Source: Piper betle
Lineage: Eukaryota; Streptophyta; Magnoliopsida; Piperales; Piperaceae
DNA: 64,000 nucleotides
Direction: 5' to 3'
NCBI GenBank assembly: GCA_033002965.1
Contig: JAURVB010004880.1
Location: forward strand, 1-64,000
In this document: in pieces, positions 1-11,987 of the stretch
How positions within the stretch are numbered: the first letter of the stretch is position 1
How the letters are laid out: every line of letters starts with the position of its first letter
Notes under the pieces: model-generated
Databases searched by the model: none
Told to the model about the DNA's origin: nothing
What the model saw: only the letters and a program-made list of their open reading frames with translations
Position numbers and translations under genes: made by a program

Positions 1-590
1 TTATATATATGTAGGTGATAAGCACGAGATGGATGCGCCAGCTTGGACGGAGGAGCAATGAGGTCTTGTGCACACACACATGTTAGATTTCTGAATGTTT
101 AATATTGCATTATTGTGTTATTATATTGTGAATGACATGATTAAATGTTTGATGCATGACAATGACATGAAATGAAATGATCAGAGTAGCGCAGCAAAAG
201 TGGGGTTAGGACCCAAAGTTCAGAGAATGATGAATATAATAGATTAGAAGTATGTGTGAATGCTATCGTTGCTATACGTATATATGTTTGAATATACGTT
301 TTTAACAGGGTGGCCCCTAATTACATTTTTAGGGGAAATTCTGTCCCTTTTATTTTATAATTTTTACTAATTTTGATTGTAATTGTGTTGGTGTGAAGTT
401 TAGGTTGCATGTCATCCATGTAGTATCATGTTAGGGTTTTATGAATTTATCCATGCATGACAAGTCGTATCTACATCTTAAGACGCCGAGATTGGATCCG
501 TATGAGTTAGGTTCAGGTTAGCCAACCTAACCGGGGCCCCGTAACATGCCGGTTCGGTTCACGAGCATGAACCGGATTTGGGGTGTTACA
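1..590 (+). mobile_element. LTR-A copy, 3' portion of the LTR
   Basis: The segment matches the last part of the complete LTR-A copies at 35726-38591 and 51898-54799. It shares the 'atgtaggtgataagcacgag' stretch at the start, the block around 302-345 that matches 54520-54560, the 'agacgccgag' motif near 481, and the terminus GGGTGTTACA at 581-590. The 5' part lies outside the window, so solo LTR or full element cannot be decided. The sequence after 590 has no primer binding site, which favours a solo or 3' LTR. Confidence 0.8.
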
Positions 591-1354
591 CTCTTGGTTC
601 AATGATAGATACATGTGAATTAGTCTTACCTTTCTTGGGAAAACTTGATTAATTGATATGAGGGATGAACTGAGTAAATGATTACATTCGAGAGTTGGTT
701 CTCTACCTTATATTTTTTTCACAATCCTTTGGTTTAGATGATTTCAATGAATGTTTTGCAATAGGAAAAATCCTTTAATCATAAGAATTTGCATGACGGC
801 TCTAGTTGTTTTAGGTTTGTCCTAGCATAATAGTTTCTTCTTTTAAAAAAATAGAGCAATGACTACTTTGCTAAGTAACCGGGCCTTTGTAACTCAGTAA
901 TTGTGGGGGGTTCGTGTCAAAAGGTGAATTTAGTTATCTTTATTTGCATATTGGCTACTTTGCTGATTAACCGGGCCTTTGTAACTCAGTAATTATGGGG
1001 TTCGCGTCAAAAGGTAAAGCTGTCTATTGTTAAAAAAAATAGAGCAATGACTGCTTTGCTAAGTAACCGAGCCTTTGTAACTTAGTAATTATGGGGGTTT
1101 GCATCAAAAGGTAAAGCTAGTTATCTTTGTTGCATGCATATATAATTTTTTTTAAAAATTATTGATTACATTAGTGGAGATGAGGGCGAATGGCAAACAT
1201 ATTTTAACATGAACCAGAGTGTTGTTTTCTTGTTGCATATGAGAAGGTTAAGCAAAAGGATTAAATTACACACACACACACATACACACGAAGAGCCTTC
1301 TTTTGGGTGTGATTGATGAAAGGGAATTTCATATTTGATTAACATCTTATTGCT
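591..1354. repeat. Unassigned repeat DNA with a diverged triplicate
   Basis: No gene is visible here. Three diverged tandem units lie at about 852-950, 951-1030 and 1043-1130. Each contains a stretch like 'tttgctaagtaaccgggcc', then 'tttgtaactcagtaatt', a G run, and 'gtcaaaagg'. A short (CA)n run lies near 1267-1290. The repeats probably belong to the non-coding internal region of a retrotransposon, but I cannot assign the family. Confidence 0.6.
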
Positions 1355-2377
1355 TCTGGATCCACCCAATGGTTACTACAAGGAGTTCACAAAGCTCAAA
1401 AAGGGAAGAATGCTGATGGTTTTGGGGTGCCTTACTTAAAGCTTAGTTGAGCAAGTCGAGAAGTTGCAAACTTGATTGGACACCAAAATTAAGTAGACTA
1501 CGTCGATTTGTGAACACCTTCTTTGAATTCATATATCTAATGGTCATTTCATCTTCTATATAAAGGGTAGTCATTTGTTGTTTGGGAGATCTCAACTCTT
1601 GGCTTAAGAGTGTAGTGGAAAAAATAGTTCTAGTTTTTTTGTAATTCTTTTCTTTTCAGTAATAAAAACTAGTTTCTTATTTATAATGTTTTCTATTTTT
1701 ATTATGAAGTAGTCTTTTATTTCGTTCTAGAGAAGAATGGAACTTAACATGGTTTAATTAAATTCATTTCAACCTCTTACTCTTTTATTCAATTGAATTG
1801 TTTGAATTATCATATTTTAAATGCTAAGAGTAGATTGATTGCCTATTGCTTAGATCATGAGGTTTATTAGATTTCGGGAGAAATTAATTAGATTAGTCAT
1901 TAATAATTCATCATATGACGAGTCTTTTGACTTGTTTGTCGTTGTGGTCGGAAGATACACAACACTGTATGCGATTGTAAGGAAAATATTAATGTGTTAT
2001 TTTGGTGATTAATCGATTATCACCGGGAAATAGAAATTGAGGCAAAATATTAGAATCATGAAGGAGCGGGAGCCACCATATCATATAATTATCATAGATC
2101 GACAATCTGAGAGAATAGAAGATAAGAATAAGATGTGATGAAGATTAAATTCATGTTAAGGAAAATTCGACTCTAGAACGAGTTTTATCATTTTAACTTA
2201 TCCTTTAATTTAAAGTTATTATTTAGATTTAGTTAAGTTGATTATGTTTGTTTTGTTCTTCAGTTCATTGTCTTTAATTAATTTAAGGAAATTTATTTAT
2301 CAGTGGGACGATACTCGAATTCATTCATTATATTACCTTTTTCGACCGTGTATACTTGCACGTCATTGAAATTATTC
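1355..2377 (+). mobile_element. LTR-H copy, left end unclear
   Basis: It is collinear with the solo LTR at 60518-61670. Shared stretches include 'cgatttgtgaacacc' (near 1502 and 60810), 'gtcttttatttcgttctagag', the 'catatgacgagtcttttgactt' region and 'cgaccgtgtatacttgca' near the end. The left 200 bp is poorly alignable. At the right the copy stops at about 2377 and is joined directly to another LTR terminus instead of ending in TATAACA as the solo copy does. Confidence 0.7.
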
Positions 2378-2413
2378 GAACGGTTCACGGGTGAACCAGA
2401 ATGAGGTGTTACA
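2378..2413 (+). mobile_element. Terminal fragment of an LTR-A-like LTR
   Basis: A 36 bp stretch with 'cggttcacgggtgaacc' and the terminus GAGGTGTTACA resembles the last bases of LTR-A (compare 54761-54799). It looks like the residual 3' end of a related LTR whose body was replaced or deleted when the LTR-H copy became attached. Confidence 0.5.
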
Positions 2414-4045
2414 ACTTCAGCTACCCAAACTCTCCTACATGTATTACAATCTAGACTTGGCGATCCGAATCTACATGCTATGATATGACATGCATAATCA
2501 TGGTTCAAATAACATGTAACAACACTCAAAAAATATTTATTACATCATTAGTACATCATACTAATATCACATAATAATGGTGAGCTAATCATAAGCAAAG
2601 CATACCTACAACATAATATCTATGCACTTTATGTAACTAGGGGTTTTACCTTCCTGATTTCTGAAATTCATAACTCCTGGGATACTTAGTGAAAAATTAT
2701 GAAATTTTGGAGGAATAAACTAGACATTATAAGGTTTAAAATGCAAAAAGAATCACCTTAGCCAGTTTTTTATAGCCTAAGTATAACTATTTTAATCTGA
2801 GCCAAAACCAATTTAAATTAGGAAACATCCAAATAGAGTAGCGCCCCGGCTCTATACAGAGCTGCAGCACTGTGGCAATGGTTTTCAACTCAATCTTTTA
2901 TTGCCTACTTAATTCTATTCTATTTTCCATCAAACAAAAATTGGTTTTTTATGATCTCTAAACATCAAATCATGAGATATAACAAGTTTTTAACTAACAT
3001 GATTTTACCCACCTTTTCATAATTTTTATTTAGAGAAAAACATGCAAGGAAGAAATATTCATGTTCAAAACTTGATATCTCTTAACAATTCAAGCTTGGA
3101 TCATTGTTAAAACATAAGAACTACTTGTGAAACTTATTTACATCAACTCTAAACATGGATTAACATCTTAAACATTGATTTGATGAATTGTATAAGCATG
3201 GAAAATGGAAGAAAACATGTAAATAACATAGATCATCAAATAGAAACATAAATTATGATCATATGATGTATGAATCTACATGATGTACTTGTTTTAATTT
3301 AGATTGTTAAACCCTTCTTTAATGAATATGCCTAGAACTCTACACTCTCCACACAATCTCCAAGGAAGGAGAAAGAAGGTAAGAGAGAGAAGCTAGAGAA
3401 AGGGGGTGGCTTTAGAGAGAAGGGCTAAAGAGAGGAGCGGCTAGGGTGGAAGGTTGCAAATAAGAAATTTCGTCCACTAGTCCTCTTATATACTCTAAGT
3501 CTTTCTACTTTCCCTAGAACATAGTCTATTCAAACTCAAAAACTAAACTGCCCCTAGTCCTCCTACAGGGACACCTAAGTGGACAAACTCGTCCACTTTT
3601 AACGACTGACTCTTACCTTAGGGGAAAACTTGATCGTTGGACAACAATTGATAGTAGACTTTCAGTTAAATTACATAATCATATAATAATTGTTTCCAGC
3701 CCACATATTAGACTAGAAAACTAGTCGTACTCACCATTAGGGATATGGACTTGGTTCACATGTGATTATGCCTAACTTATCCTACCAAGGTTATTAGTTG
3801 TCCGACTATTAATCCCAAGGGATTTAACTTGATTGTTTGTCCCCTTTCATGAATGAGTGTTAGAGAAGGGTGTCACATAGCCAAACTCAAAATAATTAAC
3901 ATATAACTATGAAATTTCAAAATATCTTTCATTGACCTAAACAAACTTATACGAAAAATATTTTATGTGCTGAAAATAAAAAGTTTATTATGGCTATATC
4001 CTACTCAAGAGAAGGAAAATATGATTAAGTAATATTGTAGCTAGT
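2414..4045 (-). mobile_element. LTR-D debris, minus orientation
   Basis: This is an old repeat with no coding capacity that I can see. The part from about 3230 to 3860 aligns with 15500-16120, including a purine-rich GAGAG block at 3355-3450 that matches 15650-15730. The part from 3870 to 4040 aligns with 39230-39410 ('ggctatatcctactcaaga' occurs in both). Orientation is inferred from the related, better-preserved LTRs. Confidence 0.55.
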
Positions 4046-4600
4046 TGCCTTAGGCTTTTAACGGGCTAATCTACATGTTGCTTTGGCTCAGTGGAGAATT
4101 GGTAGAAGGACAAGTGATTGATTATAGGTGTACAAGTGTTTGCCATAGATAAGTGAGGAGACCTAACCAACAGAAGGACTTGGTGGGCTAGGAGAGAGGA
4201 GTAAAAGTTCTGAACTTCTTTAAAACAGCTTATGCCTTTGTTGTTTGAATCCCTTACCTTATTCTCTTTACATTGCTTGTTTGTTTTGATTAATGTTTAT
4301 TTAAGCATTTTGAATGTTTAATTATTTGCCTCACACACAACACTTGTATTTGACAAGTTAGCTTTAGTAGTTTGTGTGAGATATTCATTTCAATTTCATT
4401 CACTTGCATGGATTGATACAATTTGCCAACACTTGTGAAAATTGTTTAATTTAGATAGTCATTGTTCATTTTGCACTATACTTGTTTCATTAAATTCCGC
4501 AATTATAACTTATTTATTTGTCATGATCAATTGGTAGTCCTGGTATAGAACTCCTATTTGGCTCAAAACCCACCCGAACCGAACCAAAGTATTAAACCTT
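4046..4600 (+). mobile_element. Possible copia LTR end with degenerate primer site
   Basis: The segment resembles the 3' part of the Copia-S LTR in style: 'gcctcacacacaacacttg', then AT-rich sequence. It is followed near 4557 by TGGTATAGAACTCC, which resembles the tRNA-iMet primer site TGGTATCAGAGC. The match is loose, so the assignment is tentative. Confidence 0.3.
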
Positions 4601-5440
4601 GGACCATTGCTTTTGCTCATTTAAAATGAAATACTGACTACAGGACCAGATCTAACCACTCTAGGTCTTAGCAGACGGAAGCACTTAGCGGACATCTAAA
4701 TGTGTAACCAACATGAAACACTCAAATGTATGCAAAAGACTCCTATGAGGGGGCTCATGCAACCTATATGTGTCTAAGTTACAATAGAGACTACAATTCC
4801 TGGAAAAAATTTGGCATAGTCCCCCCGTAACTAGGATATTGGAAAATTTTTACAACTTTTAAATATTTTACATTTGAAATAAAATAATCTAGAACATTTC
4901 ATTTATCACATTTCATCACAGAGAATCATTCCACCACATTTAACAAGCATTTACATACCGTAAACCCTACGCCTTTGGGTGTGAGAATCTCATAGATGCA
5001 AGGGTGGAAATGATGTAGAAAGACAAGAAAGAGTGTTGTGCCAATCCCATCAGCAATAAAACAAAAGGACACCTTAATAGGTCAGGTCCTAGGACTTATC
5101 CCTTGATGTGGGACTTACCCAAAATAACCTCCAATAATATCCTCACTCTCAAAATCACACAAACATAATATAATATAGGCTTAGGTAGGGAATAATAATA
5201 ATAAAAGGCCTTCAGAAAGACAGCAACTTGTGGTGGATCTTTAGTTTTCAAAAACAACTTAAAGGATCTTAACCTTGAAGAGACACATTTCACAAGATTC
5301 ACAAAACACTTACATCACATTTTCATAGTCATCAGACAAGAGATTGTCTAGTCTTCACATGAGCCCTTTTGCTACAAAAGAAAATAATTCTAGAAGCTCC
5401 TCTAACTCATGTGTCTTCTTCGCTCCGTGTACCTACACAT
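4601..5440 (-). mobile_element. LTR-D/LTR-A-like fragment, minus orientation
   Basis: The region 5165-5290 is a decayed reverse-complement copy of the LTR-A promoter/hairpin module. It keeps 'ggcttaggtaggga', an AATAAT run where the TATA box lies in LTR-A, 'caacttgtggtggatctt' and 'ggatcttaaccttgaag'. The rest is AT-rich and shows nothing recognisable. Part of 4600-4830 resembles 16130-16380. Confidence 0.5.
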
Positions 5441-5449
5441 CATTCCATT

Positions 5450-7893
5450 ATGGCATCTTGTATTATTTATTGGACTAATATATTATATAGGTTTAGAGCA
5501 ATGAAGATGCATGGGCTACAAGGGATGAGCTTGAAGACTTGAAAAATTGAAGATCAATATCACAAGCTCAAAGGAATGTTTCATCAGGATTGACACCAAC
5601 TACATAGAGAGCTCAGAAATCCATGAAATTTTGAAAAAGCTTCATCGTTGGTCCATAATAAATAAATGGAACAATACCTAGAATAATAATCTATGAACGT
5701 TATAAAATAACATTTTCCACTTCTAGAAAAATGTCCATCCATTTCACATAAATCGGAATGCACAAGGTTTAATAACTCAACTTCACGATATACTTGTTTG
5801 AAAGGTTTTCTTGGAAATTTAGATTGCCCATAAACTTCATATCTAACATTAGTATATAAATCGAGGGATTGTATTGAGACCCCACCATTGTTATTGAACC
5901 AGAACTACTTAGAATTCTTGGAAGCTCAAACTTGTGTTTAGGACTGGTTTTACCTATTAGCTTGTATTCCTAATACTTTGATTGTGTAAATCCTAAGAGA
6001 GGGGAGGCTTCGCTCAAGTGTGTGTGATTGATTTGTAAAGTCAAGCTCAAGGAAGTTAAATAAGTGTGCAAACAAGTGTATAAACAAGTAAATATAAGCA
6101 CAAACAAAGAGGAAAGAAGAGAGAGGACACAAAAAATTTTTGAAGAGGTTCCCAACTTGGTACATCCTTTCTTCTAGCCCACCAAATCCTTTGATTGGGA
6201 GGGCCTCCGTAGCTTCTCCATGGCAATTAACTTGTACAAGCTTACAAATTACAACAAAACCTCTTTCACAAGCACCAAATGCCAAGGAATCATGCACTCA
6301 CCACGCGTCAAGAAAGCTTGCACTCCAGAACCCTTGGAGCCTCCAAAAAGCCTTCCTTCTCCAATGCTGAATCCCAAAGCCCTTTTTGAGCTATAAGCCG
6401 TCCTCTTGAGCACCTCCCAAGCACCAAGGAGTCTTGCAACCAGCTCTAACACCCTTAAAACTACACTCCCTTCACAAGCTCACACCTTGAGCTAAAGAAA
6501 TCTCCTCTTCCTATGACCTCTTCCTCAAAGACTTAGGCTCTTACAAACACTCTCAACACCTTGAGAGTTTGCAAACAAGCTCAACACCATAAGCAATCCC
6601 TCAAATACAATGATCTCTGATTGGTTTACAAATGAAACACCTAGGAATACGAGATAAAGATTACACCAATTTTCACACAAGTTTGAGCTTTCTAATTTAC
6701 ACCAAGAAAGTCAAGGGTTCAATCCATAGCCTAAGGGTTGTCGAAATCCACTCCCTAAAGCCCTATTTATAAGCTATCCAAGCCTCTCCATCAAATAGAG
6801 ACATTGGGCTTCAAATCCCCTTTTGTCTCTAGACAACGACTAGTTTTTTTGAAGATTTCTAGATCATGTAATTGTTAAACGATTGACTAATCGACAACCG
6901 AATGATCAGTTAAACTTAGCCAAGTCAAGTTCATCTGATTTGGTTGTCGAATGCTCGATCACCTGACCAAACACTTCTCGAACTCCATCGATCTACTGTC
7001 CACTCCTGAACTCATTGATCGGTTTCAAAGTCCCTGCCAAAGTCCCTTCGGTTGCCAAACGCGCAACCGAACCCTTGACGAAACCATCTTCACAAACTTT
7101 ACCAAAATCCTCTCTCAAATTCCAAAGTTCCTGCCGAAGACACCTTCGGTAGTTGAATGTGTGACTAAACTCAGCTATTTCTTGGCCTTTCTCCAAGCCT
7201 ACAATCTTCAGTAGCTGAACACATGACCGATTGTTGGCCGAAGGTCTAAACACCCTTCTTCCTTGCCTGCACCACCATGCTTTAGTAGCCGAACTGACCA
7301 AAACCTTGATCGAACGCTGGCCAAACTCCAACCAAAGTGTTCTTCACTTCAATACTTCAAACCAATCTTCAATCAACAATCATCACTTTGGTTGTGTGGT
7401 CATGTTCTTCACTTGGAGTCTTCATAAACTTGATTCCCTTGATGATGTGTAGACTCAAATGGTTGTGCTCAAAGAGCTTGCAATGTATTGACACCATTGA
7501 TGAAGACTTGGAAGTTAAGTATCTACAAGTTCTAGGCCATCTCTCTACTTATATAGTTTGATTTGTTCCCCAACACAAGTAGTCATTCAGAATAGAACTT
7601 GTTGTGCCTCACACACTCATTAATTAATTGGGTTCACAATATTAGTTGTCTTGCACATCCGTTGCTTGCCTACTTGCTCATTTATTGATCACGCCTACTT
7701 GCTTGTTAACACTTGTGTTTATTTTGACTTTCTATATGTGAATATCCTTTCCTTGTGCTCAATTGAATTAATTGTGTTTAAATTATTTAAATTATTTTGC
7801 TATCTTAGTCCATTCTTGTGATTATTATAAGGCCTTAAGGATTGTGAAGATCTAACTATTTGATTGAGTAATTGTAGTTAGCTCTCACCCGCA
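5450..7893 (+). mobile_element. Copia-S 5' LTR region, rearranged
   Basis: 5460-5650 matches 9918-10090 in plus orientation. 7490-7893 matches 11560-11935, also in plus orientation, and ends in CTCACCCGCA. The centre (about 5870-7485) is the same LTR in reverse orientation: 7380-7440 is the reverse complement of 10180-10240. Between them, 5650-5860 carries a minus-strand copia integrase fragment. The 5' LTR is therefore not a simple repeat of the 3' LTR but has been broken by an inverted insertion. Confidence 0.65.
5650..5860 (-). pseudogene. Copia integrase fragment
   Basis: Read on the minus strand, the segment encodes residues typical of the start of the copia integrase core: 'LVHSDLCEMDG' followed by 'GKCYFITFIDYYSRY'. 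In copia elements the D of 'HSDLCE' and the D of 'FIDYYSRY' lie in the integrase catalytic domain, which inserts the cDNA. Only about 65 codons remain. They are continuous with the minus-oriented LTR piece that follows, so both may derive from one truncated minus-strand copia insertion. Confidence 0.65.
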
Positions 7894-7914
7894 TTAGGTT
7901 GTGTCGCCTTTAAT

Positions 7915-7927
7915 TTGTATCAGAGCC
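7915..7927 (+). other. Primer binding site of Copia-S
   Basis: TTGTATCAGAGCC matches the plant tRNA-iMet primer site TGGTATCAGAGCC with one change. It lies about 20 bp downstream of the LTR end at 7893. It marks the start of the internal region and fixes the element's orientation as plus. Confidence 0.75.
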
Positions 7928-7981
7928 TTAGTCATCAAGATAAACAACTCACCTTCAAGCTTCACAAGGGAAGAACTCTAA

Positions 7982-8700
7982 GTGGCCTTCAATGCTCTAT
8001 ATGAGGAATCTATGATGATGACTCAGAGGAACATGGAGCTCAAGAAGTTAATCAAGGTGACTTTGGAGAAAGCGGCCCTAGAGCAAAGAGTGGCATCAAT
8101 GGAAAATGAAGTGGCCTCACTCCAAGAGCAAAGGAAGATTACTGCAAGCTTGAAAGAGGATTTAGTAAGGCAAAAGGATGAACACACCATGTTTCTTAAG
8201 GAAAAGGAAGATTTACTCAAGATTGTGGATGAGTACCTCAAGGCTCATCAATTGGTTACATCAATGAAGAGGGATTCCTTACCCAAGAGAAGGTTGAGCC
8301 TTCAACTATCTACCTCTACATCTCAAGCTTGTCATGCATGTGGAAAGTTGGGACATATTTCTATCATATCAAAATTAAGAACTCAATTTCTAGTGGAGCA
8401 TGTAGATGGGTGCTTAAGGAGAAGATGGACAAAGCTAAAGTGAGAAATCAACATGTCCAAGAGTTAGTTTGTTCAAGAGGCTAGGAGGAATGACCAACAC
8501 CAAAGGCCAAGACAAGGGTTTGAAGGCCACACAAGCTCCAACAAAGAAGAAGGGAGGAATAAAGGCTATCTACAAGTATAGGAATGACTCGTACAATGCT
8601 GGACACCATCCTTCCACATTAAAGGGATCCTCAAACAAATGTCAACATTTGAAGAAAGGTCCTATGGTGAAACGATCCAAGGCACAATGGTGATCAAAAT
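7982..8700 (+). pseudogene. Copia-S gag remnant with zinc knuckle
   Basis: The readable part is the C-terminal half of a copia gag. It starts with a coiled-coil-like, Lys/Glu-rich region (about residues 15-90 of the first frame, with 'EQRVASMENEVASLQEQ'). A CCHC-type knuckle 'CHACGKLGHI' follows at about 8329-8360, with the last cysteine replaced. A frame change near 8440-8470 leads into a second frame to about 8693 with 'GMTNTKGQDKGL' and Lys-rich sequence. No methionine start is present; the frame opens at GTG. Gag packages element RNA; this copy is dead. Confidence 0.65.
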
Positions 8701-9549
8701 CAATGTTGCAAAAAAGGAGAAGTATCAAAAGCTTCATGCTCCCTATCAAGTGGTATAACTTTATCTAAGACCTTTGGCAATTTCAAATCTAAATGTGATT
8801 TTCATCCCTTTACCCCTTAGTATTTTAAATTGTTATTTAAAAATAATTTTCAAAAGATTTTTCAAAATGGGTAGTTATTATAAAATCAACTATCAAGTAT
8901 GGTTTTAACTTGGTTTTTCAAAATTACTTGGATAAGATTGTTTTATTGAAACCTAATCAAGTGAGCACTTTTACTTGATTTTTGATAGTATGTAAATAGG
9001 GGAAATATGTTTCAAAAGGTGTTTTTGAATTGAAAATAGTAATCCCAACTATTCTAAACATCCAAAAATTGGAGTTTGGAATTGGAAAAACTTCAATTTC
9101 TATTCATATTTCAGTCTTCCTACGTTCAGTTGGTGTTTCAATTGAGAGTTCGGTTGGTCAAACATTTGGACTAAAACTTGAAGTTTAAAGAAAAAGGAGT
9201 TTCGTTGATGATCAGTTAGTCATTTAGTAACCAAACAAATTGTGAAGTTAAAATTTTTCTAACCGAAGACCTTTCGGACAACAAATGTAGCTCCCATTTT
9301 GCCACCCTCTACGATCAGTTAACACTCCCTACCATTACATTTCCACCATCCACTTGTGTCTCATGTGCTTTATGTGGTATTGTCAAAATGGAGGAATAAA
9401 AAAGGGGACAAATAAAATGAACTTGACTTAGCTCAATGTAGACTTGGAGGAGAAAACTTTTAAAGACCTTTTATGTATTGCCATTATAAAAGAGGGCAGA
9501 TTGTAGGATCAACCCTTTGGATGAAATGGTTTTAATTATGACAATCATC
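8701..9549 (+). mobile_element. Copia-S internal region without pol
   Basis: I see no protease, integrase or reverse transcriptase motifs in this 850 bp. It holds AT-rich sequence and, near 9400-9550, a stretch ('aaaaggggacaaataaaatg') typical of the region just before a copia 3' LTR. The element is therefore internally deleted: gag is followed almost directly by the 3' LTR. Confidence 0.55.
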
Positions 9550-9563
9550 AAAAAGGAGGAGAC
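9550..9563 (+). other. Polypurine tract of Copia-S
   Basis: AAAAAGGAGGAGAC lies immediately before the TGTTAGAACC start of the 3' LTR. This is the expected position and composition of the plus-strand primer site. Confidence 0.8.
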
Positions 9564-11935
9564 TGTTAGAACCTTTTTTTGATGATTATCATCTTAGGTT
9601 AATTGGTGCAATTTATTAAAGAGTGAAATGTGTTAGAGAGCTAGACATGAGTTATGTAACGCTTCTCCTTCCCTTCTGTAATGAACTGCTTGTTAAAATG
9701 ACATAGGAGGAGAGTTAATATATCTAAATGGGTACATGTCTAGGGGAGACTATTCATATGTAAGCGAAGATATGAGTGCTTAGTGTTTAGTCTTCTAATG
9801 AGTTTAGATTTGTAATGATTAAATAATGAGAATCACTAACTCATGATAGGATTGTCAATCTATAGTTGGTCATAGGTTGCATGACATGAGCATCATTGAC
9901 ATAGACATTCCATCCTGACATTTTGCGTTGTTTATTGGACTAACCTCTTGTGTAGGTGTGGAGCAATAAAGATGCATGGGCTACAAGGGATGAGCTTGAA
10001 GATTTGAAAATTTGAAGATCAACATGGCAAGTTCAAAGGAATATTTTAATAGGATTGGCATGAACTACTTAGAAACTCTCAATAGCATGGGAGTTGTCTT
10101 TAACAAAGGTGCCAATATGAGACAACATTGCAAGATCTCTAAGAACAACCATTGGAGTCTACATATCATCAAGGAAATTAAGTTTATGAAGACTCCAAGT
10201 GAAGAAAATGACCACACAACCAAAGTCAAGATTGTTGATTGAAGATTGATTTGAAGTGTTGAAGTGAAGAACACTTCAGTCGGGGTTCGGCTAGCGTTCG
10301 GTCAAGAGTTCGGCTACCAAGGCATGGAGGTATAGGCAAAGAAGAAGGGTCATCAAATCTTCAGCCAACAATCGGTCATGCATTTGGCTACCAATGACCG
10401 TAGGTTTTGAGAAAGACCGAGAAGTATCTAAGTTTGGTTGCATATTCGGTCATAAAAGATGTCTTTGATAGGAACTTCAGAAAGCCATCGATGAGCTCAG
10501 CATAGTTCAGGAAGATGGTTTGGTTAGACGTTTAGTTGAGCATTGGGCAATTGAAGGGACTTCAAAAACCTATCAAGGAGTTTGGGAGTGGATAGTGGAT
10601 TGGTGAAGTTCAGTAAGGTGTTCGGTCAGGCAATCGGTCATCCATTTGGTAGACGAAGCTCACTTGGCTAAGTTTAAGTAATCATGAGGTTGATGATCAA
10701 TCAATCGTTTAGCAGCCAAATGATCTAGAAATATGCAAAAAACTAGTTGTTGGCTAGAGACAAAAATATGGATTTGAAGCCCAACGGCTTTATTTGATTG
10801 AGAGGCTTGAATAGCTTATAAATAGAGCTTTAGGGAGTGGGTTTGGATAACCCTTAGGTTATAGATTGAACCCTTAACTCTCTTGGTGTGAATTAAGTAG
10901 CTCAAGGTTGTGTGAGGATTGGTGTTATCTTTAGCTTATATTCCTAGGCGTTTCACATATAAACCAAGGAGAAATCATCGTGTGTGAGGTTGCTCAAGGT
11001 GTTGATCTTGTTTGTAAACTCTCAAGGTATTAAGAGTGTGTGTGAGAGCATTGGCCTTTGAAGAAGAGGTGATAGGAGAGGAGACTCCCTTGGCTTAAGG
11101 TGTGAACTTGTGAAGAGAGTGTAGCTTCAAGGTGGTTGCTCCAAGGGTGTTAGAGTTGGTTGGAAGACTCCTTGGCACTTGGGATGTGCTTGAGAGGAAG
11201 GCTTGTAGCTCGCAAAGGGCCTTGGTATTCAGCATTGGACATGGAAGGCTTGTTGGAGGCTCCAAAGGTATAGGAGTAAAAGCTTCCTTGGCACATGTGG
11301 AGTGCTTGAAAGAGCATTTGTAAGTGCAAGATTTCGTGACACTTAGTAAAGGAGGTCTTGTTGTACCTTATAAGTTGCACAAGTTGGTTGCCATCATGAA
11401 GGTACAATAACCTACTCAAGCAAATGAATTGGTTGGCTAGAAGAGCGGACACACCAAGTTAGGAACCTCTTCAAAAATGTGTCTTCTCACTTCTCTCTTC
11501 CTATGTGTTACACTTTTTTCATACTCGCTTAACTTCCTTAAGCTTGACTTTATCACAGTTGAAAGTTAAGTATATACAAGTACTAAGCCATCTCAGTAAT
11601 TGTATGGCTTGATTTGTTCACCCACACATGTAGCTATTTATAATAGAACTTCTTGTGCCTCACACACTCATTAATTAATTGGGTTCACATTATTAGTTGC
11701 CTTGCACATCCAATGCTTGCCTACTTTCTCATTAATTGTGCCTACATTCTTATTTACACTTGTGCTTATATTGATTATCTATATGTAAATATCCTTGTGC
11801 TCAATTGAATTAATTATGCTTAAATAGTTTAAATTATTTTTGTTATCTTAGTTCATTCTTACAATCATTATAAGACCCTAAGGATTGTATGTTCAAACTA
11901 TTTGATTGAGTGTTTGTAATTAGCTCTCACCCGCA
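9564..11935 (+). mobile_element. Copia-S 3' LTR
   Basis: The LTR is 2372 bp, begins TGTTAGAACC after the polypurine tract and ends at CTCACCCGCA, matching the end of the 5' LTR at 7893. LTRs this long are known in the SIRE/Maximus branch of copia elements. Another copy starts at 45245 (TGTTGAGTC). Its 10100-10250 stretch is present in reverse at 7380-7440. Confidence 0.75.
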
Positions 11936-11987
11936 TTAAGTCACCTTCATTGACATGTTGTACAAGCATAGAACAAGGAAGCAAATA

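Noticed and set aside
5950..7331. Several frames of 60-115 codons on both strands as genes
   Set aside because: They fall in Copia-S LTR sequence that has the same similarity at 9958-11560. There is no domain or codon structure.
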